From: Chloranthus sessilifolius
Taxonomy: Eukaryota; Streptophyta; Magnoliopsida; Chloranthales; Chloranthaceae
Assembly (NCBI GenBank): GCA_021018995.1
Contig: CM037588.1
Location: 35,151,000 to 35,214,999 of the forward strand
Length of the DNA: 64,000 nt
Direction of reading: 5' to 3'
In this document: piece after piece, positions 58,736 through 64,000 of the stretch
How the letters are laid out: each line of letters begins with the position of its first letter
Numbering within the stretch: the stretch's first letter is position 1
Translations under genes and position numbers: made by a program
The notes under the pieces: model-generated
Databases searched by the model: none
The model's input: only the letters and a program-made list of their open reading frames with translations
Told to the model about the DNA's origin: nothing

Positions 58736-59820
58736 TAAAGATGAGGTGATCAACATCATGAAGGAGATCCACGAGGGAGTATGTGGTGCCCACATCAGTG
58801 GTCACATGCTCGATAAGAAAATTTTACGGTAGGGATACTTTTGGACCAATATGGAATTGGACTGTTGCAAACACAGTTAGAAATGCTACAAGTGTCAGGA
58901 ACACTCCAGTCTGATACACGCTCCTGCCATCGATCTACATTGCATGACCACTCCTTGGCCCTTCGCCACCTAGGCCTCGACATCTTCAGAATGATTAATC
59001 CGAAGGCCTTAAATGGACATCGATTCATCTTCGTCGCCATTGAGTACTGTACTCAGTGGGTAGAGGCTGTGTCATATGCCAACATCATGGCCGATCACAT
59101 TGAGAAGTTTCTCAAGAACAATATTGTGTGCCGATTTGGAGTACCCAAAGATATCATCAGGGACAGTGGTACCAGCTTTGCGAATAAGCGCATCCGAGCT
59201 TTCTGCGAGCAATACAAGATCAAGCACCATCGCTCGTCACCTTATCGGCCTCAAACTAATGGAGTCGTAGAAGCTGTTAACATAACGGTTGTCTGCATCC
59301 TCGAGAAGATGGTCATCACTTACCAAGATTAGAGAAAAATGCTCCCATTTTCTTTGTGGGTCTACAAAATGTCGATCCATACCACTACAGGGGCAACACC
59401 ATTCTCCCTTGTGTATGGAACCGAGGCCGTCCTACCTGTTGAGGTTGAAGTACCCTTGCTCCCAATCCTCTTTGAATCAGGCTTACTCGAAGCGGAGAGA
59501 GATCCCGCTTTGATCAATTGAACTTACTAGATGAGAAAAGGCTCCTTGCCTTGTGTGATACCCAAGTGTACCAAGGGCGAATTGCATGCGCTTACAATAA
59601 ACGTGTCCGCGGTCGAGATTTGAAGGTGGGAGACATTATGCTAAAGAAGATCATCCCATCCCTCCACGCTGATCCAAGAAGAAAGTTTAAGCCTAATTAG
59701 GAGGGACCGTATGTCGTCAAGGAAGTATTACTAGGATACGCCATCTGCCTCGCCACCATGGATGGAGATCACTTTCCTGACCCCATCAATGTTGGATATG
59801 TCCGACGGTTCTACGTGTAG
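58736..59820 (+). pseudogene. Integrase of F
   Basis: The zinc region (CGAHISGH, CYKCQ) lies at about 58780-58900. The catalytic core has the block NPKALNGHRFIFVAIEY near 59000, DSGTSFANKRI near 59165 and TNGVVEAVN near 59255. The C-terminal part has NKRVRGRDLKVGD near 59600. It aligns with D integrase over its full length. Broken in several places. Confidence 0.8.
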
Positions 59821-61278
59821 TCTATCGCGGCAAGGTAAGTATTGGTGAAACAGATACGTGGCTGCTTAAGAATCACACAAAAGAGGTCATCATCCCAAGC
59901 ACAGTAGCCAAAAAGTATCCCTAAAATTGATGATATCCTTTGCTACCCCATTTGAGCCTTGGCCTCTCTCAATAAACCCCTTCCCTGAAAAAGAAAAGTG
60001 TATATATACCAAAACCAAAAAAGAAGAAGGGAAAATGGGATTACTATCAAAATAAAAAAAATCAGAAAAGAAAAACATCAAAAAGAGATCGCCTGAAATA
60101 AAACAAAAGAAAAAGAAAAGAAATAAAAGAATCATGGGGGCTTGTACAATAAAGATCCCCCAAGGAAGGAGTATGTTGTGGAAAACTGAAATCATATGAA
60201 GGAAACCCTTTTGAGCCTAGCACACCTTCAAATCCCAACCTGACCCATGGCCAAGCTACACCCTGAAGAAAGCCCTCTTTTTAAAGTTCACAAGCAGTCA
60301 CAGTATATGTTAAGTCAACACGAGCTGAGTTGTGAGACGACACCAGTACCCCATCTAGTTGGCTATGACGGATTTAGCGTCTATGTTGTGGCATTCAAAA
60401 AAAAAGAGAAAAAGAAGAAAATAAAATAAAAATATTTAAGCTCAAAGCAAGATGGACGTGGTGAAAACCCAAAAGGGCGCTACGGGTAAATACAATGAGC
60501 TTCTGTAGACCAGGTGAAAACCCAAAAGGGTGCTTGGGGTAAGAGAGCTCAACCCATGGATGTGGTGAAAATCCGAAAGGGCGCCATGGGTAAAAAGAGG
60601 GCAAAAAAACAGGCACGACGAACCCACCTTGGGCGTTGTGAGTAAAAAAAAGATTAAAAAGAAATAATTAAAGAAGAAAGGTTTGAAATGATTGATAAGA
60701 TTGATGTTTGAGGAAGCCTTTTGGTCTCCCTGTTACCCTTTTTCCGAGTGGGCTGCGCATGTTAGTTCAAATCGGACCCCGACCAAAATTGTCTTTGTGA
60801 AACTGCTTTGTCAAACGTATGACTCAAGGTAAGGAGAAAGTTTTGAATCAATTCAAAGGGATAGATGTTTCGGCCTTGGCAAAAACTGTCGAGCTTTATT
60901 TAGATCTAGTCACAAAGGAGGTTCAACCATGCTAAGAAGAGAACCTGTCATCTCTCCATGTGACTAAGGCATTCAATAAAACAAAAGAAGAAAAAGAAGA
61001 AAAGAAAAAAACAAATAGAAAAGAAAAATAAACCACACTTCTTATAAGATAATAGATTTTCCTTTTCCATTCACAAACTCACATCTTTGCTTACACGAAA
61101 TCTCAAAAAATAATCGGGTTGATGTCTGGCTTTCTTTCTTTCTTTTTTATAAAAGCAGAAAAATAACAAAAACATAATGAAAATATGAATACAAAAAATT
61201 CTGTGTATTTGATAGTGGTTTCTTACACCCCTTTCTGTGAATCTGATATGTGCAAAAAGATATATGTGCAGGAGGGAA
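59821..61278 (+). other. Pol-accessory spacer of F
   Basis: This is non-coding sequence and the counterpart of D 41801-43175. It contains the triple hairpin block (60461-60585) and A-rich runs. Confidence 0.6.
60461..60585 (+). repeat. Triple hairpin block (F)
   Basis: Cores lie at 60468-60477 and 60521-60530 (CCCAAAAGGG) and 60572-60581 (TCCGAAAGGG). Spacings are 53 and 51 bases, the same as in D. The loop differs from D in two copies, while the CCC/GGG stem is kept in those two. Confidence 0.7.
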
Positions 61279-63033
61279 TCAACGGCCCACCTCGCGCTTC
61301 AAGGCACTAATCTCCGCGTGAAAACCATCCTCCCAGACATTCCACTCAGTCAGCCAACGACCATGGATGCTCTTAAACCTCTTTCGAGAAGCATCGATAA
61401 ACCCAAGAGCAACATTCAAGGCTCCTTCCAGACGAGGACCTCGTTCTCAGCTATGCCAGCTCTGGTCTTTGCTACCTCTGCTCTAAATTTCTCTTGTGTC
61501 AAAAGCTCTTACAAGACCCTCTTCTCATTGGTCAGTAGCTCAATGTGAACTCAAAGCACCGTCTCCTTCTTCGGCCAGGGCCTTCCCATATTAATACTCT
61601 CTGCCTGATACAGATGATCAGCAGTAGGTTGCTCAGCCGATAGCCAAGCCTCGTACTCTGGGGAAGAATGAATTGAATTTCCTTGCTCCAAATTGCACAT
61701 TAGCATCGACTGATGCACCTCCCAAAGAGCAGCAATCCGATCCATGTCCCCATAAGACCTCGTAGAAAAGATCAAATCACATAGAGGGGGTTTCGCCTCT
61801 TAAGGTACCTGCAGAAAGCAATCGAACTGATGTAGCACCCGGAATGGGAAGTAGAAGGTGCTGCCAGTCAATCCTAGGAGGGTGATGCCCTCATGATCTC
61901 TTGAGCGAACTATCAGAAAGGTCTAATCCAACCAAGGGAGTCTCCATACCAGTTCTGCATCAGTCAGCCAAAACTTTAACTCTGACGAATCTCCCTATGG
62001 AATCATGTGACACCTGCCCAGAAAGAATCAGACCACCTCACCTCGAACGATGTAAAAGCGAGGCACAGGTCCTAAGATAGCAAGATTCTCACCTAACCAG
62101 ACCTAGAGCAACAAAAGACATCCCCTAAGGCTCTCCACCTTGCCTAGAGTGAATGCGTCAAGGCAACGGTATAGTTCAGCAAGGCCCAGATGCCTCACTT
62201 ATCAGCCTTCTTCCAACTCGATCAAAACATCACAAAGAGCTAGAGAGAAGCTTTCTCCCACAATGAAGAAAAGGACTTTTGATATGAGACTAAGAGAAAA
62301 GGCTTTCACATTGAAGGTTTTCCTAATTGACAATTTTCAGAGACTTTCATCACCGAAAAGTTCTTCAAGGAATTTGATCGAACACCTTGTGGGCCCCCCG
62401 ATGAGACTTTTCTCATATTCAGATTTCTTCAAGCCCAGGGTAGGTGAACGGCCATAGCATAGCCCGATTTGAGCGTGACTCTTGCAAGGCCTCTGTGAAG
62501 CTTCAAGCCTAATAGATTGGACAACTCTTCAAGAGTAGGAGATAGTTCCCGCTTCTTAAAACGAAATACATGGGCATTTGCATCCCAAAATGAGGTTGCC
62601 GCATGAAGTAGGTACCACCATAGAGGAACCTCAAGAAAGAAGGAAAGACAGGATAGTCCAAACCCGCTCTAGATTGACGAGCTCACTCTCATTCAGGCTC
62701 CCAAGCCAATTTTTTTAGAAAATTGGGCGCCAAGCCCAAAGAAGGGAGTAAATTGGTTCTAGGCCCTCCATAAAAGGGAGGGTTGGAAAGCGGGTCCATG
62801 GATGTACAATGATTTTCTTCAAGAATATAAAATTCAATGTATGATGATGCACCCATCCTTGGGAAAGCAAGGAGAGAAAGAAATAGCAAAAAATTCCAAG
62901 CCAAAGTGAAAAGAGATGAAAAATGACCTTCTCGGGAATATAAAGGGCCCACTTCCCCCAGGCTGAACCTGGCGCATGTAATACATGCACCAGTGTAAAT
63001 CTCCCCATGATTGGCTTGGCACACGTAATACAT
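61279..63033 (-). pseudogene. Antisense DUF7745-like accessory gene (F)
   Basis: On the minus strand it starts downstream of a TATA-like box with short open pieces (MGASSYIEFYILEENH near 63033-62860). The block SFWDANAHVFRF followed by ELSPTLEELSNLLGL (near 62550-62600) is typical of DUF7745-type transposon proteins. The remainder (62400 to 61279) matches D 44290-43176, including DRIAALWEVHQSMLMC and the coiled-coil end. It is broken in several places. Compared with D it keeps the N-terminal part. Confidence 0.6.
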
Positions 63034-63040
63034 GCGCTAG
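62936..63040 (-). promoter_or_regulatory. Antisense promoter with two palindromes (F)
   Basis: On the minus strand a TTATATTC box (about 62937-62944) is preceded by two palindromes at 62969-62993 and 63016-63040, with arms GGCGCATGTA / TACATGCACC and GGCACACGTA / TACATGCGCT. The layout is the same as upstream of the PMD gene in D, but here it lies directly before the DUF7745-like gene. Confidence 0.55.
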
Positions 63041-63440
63041 ACCAATCTGGCCCTTTTCCATGCAAAAAATGGAGTTTTTAAGGGGATTTTTTATGTGTCT
63101 TGGCTGGGCCCTTAGCTAGTTTGCTTGTTCACCTGTGTTTCATGCCTTGACTACATCTGCAAACCTAAAATTTGAGATGCACCTAACATTGAAATCATTT
63201 AATTTTGTGCAGGAAAAACCCACACCAAGGCCTACGGTCTCAAGGGCCATTTTTACAAGAAATCGTCAAAACCATCCTGCAGGCAATTAGATATGAAACA
63301 AGGGAAATATAACATGCAATTAAAGAAAGAGCCCTAAACATTTGGAAGCTGAAAAACATTCAAGACAAATGAAAAAGTGTCATAATCATCTATTAGAAAT
63401 TGTTCTAATCTTGAAATTATCATCCTAAAGTGTTTGAATG
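63041..63440. other. Intergenic stretch between the two antisense genes (F)
   Basis: No coding sequence is seen. On the minus strand this is where the PMD gene ends and the promoter region of the DUF7745-like gene begins. Confidence 0.4.
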
Positions 63441-64000
63441 CAGAAACTAGGCCCAATCCTTGCTGGCATCCTTCGACTTCTTACGCCGGTGCGAGGAGCT
63501 TTGAAAGGACCGCATATCGCCTACTCAGGACCACACCTGTGAAAGCTGGCTCAATAGAGAGTGCCATTCCTTGTCACATGCATGCTACAAGTCATAGCCA
63601 AGGTAAGAAATTAGGATCAATTAAAAGACAGATGGTAAAGTAGTGGGGAAAACAGGTTAGCAGAGTACTCACCACCTCCACATCCCGAAGATTAGAGCTG
63701 TTACGATAATACACAACATGGTCCATGGCTGATTCAAAGTTCTACATTCAGAGCGAGAAAGGTGTCAGTTACAGGGATTATTAGCAAACATAGGAATTTC
63801 TCAAAAGAGCCAAAACAAAGGTGGAATGATCATAAAAAGTCTTACCCTCGAAACCACCTCAGGAAGAGGGACCTGAGCTGCATCGACTGAGAGGCAGGCC
63901 AACCTATCTACATTAAGGAGTAGATCCAAGAGAAAGCCATCGTCAAGGTGCCTAAAGGTCCCATGAACCACAGCAGGTACACCACCCAAGGCACCCATGC
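63441..64000 (-). pseudogene. Antisense PMD gene of F, last part
   Basis: On the minus strand the piece GGVPAVVHGTFRHLDDGFLLD (near 63920-63990) matches D at 44975-45050. The last exons follow, with GT...AG intervals at about 63744-63845 and 63598-63670, the same places as in D. The gene ends in a basic stretch near 63460. The PMD core itself lies beyond the right edge of the window. Confidence 0.6.

Larger units (their letters stand above)
57662..64000 (+). mobile_element. Second Tat-lineage element F (pol end and antisense genes)
   Basis: F matches D from the first RNase H onward: 57662-59820 correspond to about 39625-41765, 59821-61278 to the spacer, and 61279-64000 to the antisense genes. 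Its left part (gag, protease, RT) is not found next to B. It continues beyond the window on the right. Broken in several places, like D. Confidence 0.8.

Overview
The window looks like repeat-rich heterochromatin or intergenic DNA of a seed plant, most likely a flowering plant. The evidence is a dense nest of Ty3/gypsy LTR retrotransposons of two plant lineages, Athila-like and Tat-like, together with plant-only accessory domains (a plant mobile domain, PMD, and a DUF7745-like domain). I see no host gene, tRNA, rRNA or CRISPR array. Nearly everything assignable is a broken retroelement, so the protein calls below are fossils.

Layout, left to right. Positions 1-1328 are the tail of a Tat-type LTR (K). 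It sits in the leader of a plus-strand Athila-like element A (1329-11649), which keeps gag, protease, an accessory ORF and a 3' LTR but shows no recognisable pol. A abuts a minus-strand gypsy element G (11650-17816: protease, gag, long LTR). G interrupts a Tat protease fragment H (17817-18708). H is cut by an Athila-type LTR fragment I (18709-19966), and I is cut by the large plus-strand Tat element D (19967 to about 49130).

D has a 5' LTR split by a non-coding LARD-like element J (21246-27311), a primer binding site, leader, gag, and protease/RT/two RNase H domains/integrase. Its gag-protease junction is split by a solo Athila-type LTR E (32013-35750, with a 5-bp target duplication). Downstream, on the opposite strand, lie accessory genes (DUF7745-like and PMD). 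After about 500 unassigned bases comes a minus-strand Athila-like element B (49631-57661: integrase, RNase H, RT, protease, gag, primer site, LTR). B cuts a second Tat copy F (57662-64000), which repeats the RNase H, integrase and antisense accessory region of D.

The most interesting pattern is regulatory. The Tat LTRs (K, D) carry clusters of about 21-bp palindromes whose arms differ between copies but stay complementary. The same palindromes recur directly upstream of the antisense TATA boxes of the accessory genes in D and F. The Athila side shows a parallel arrangement: a CCTATCGAA motif is reiterated about 13-20 times upstream of the LTR TATA box (A, B, E) and again upstream of the TATA-like box preceding the accessory ORF inside A. 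Both lineages therefore seem to have reused an LTR promoter module to drive a second, accessory gene. Further patterns are a triple CCC-GAAA-GGG hairpin after the Tat integrase with identical spacing in D and F, a reiterated motif of about 30 nt in the non-coding LARD, and paired 13-nt motifs in the G LTR.

Element names A-K are mine. Family calls rest on motifs I recognise by reading; no database search was run.
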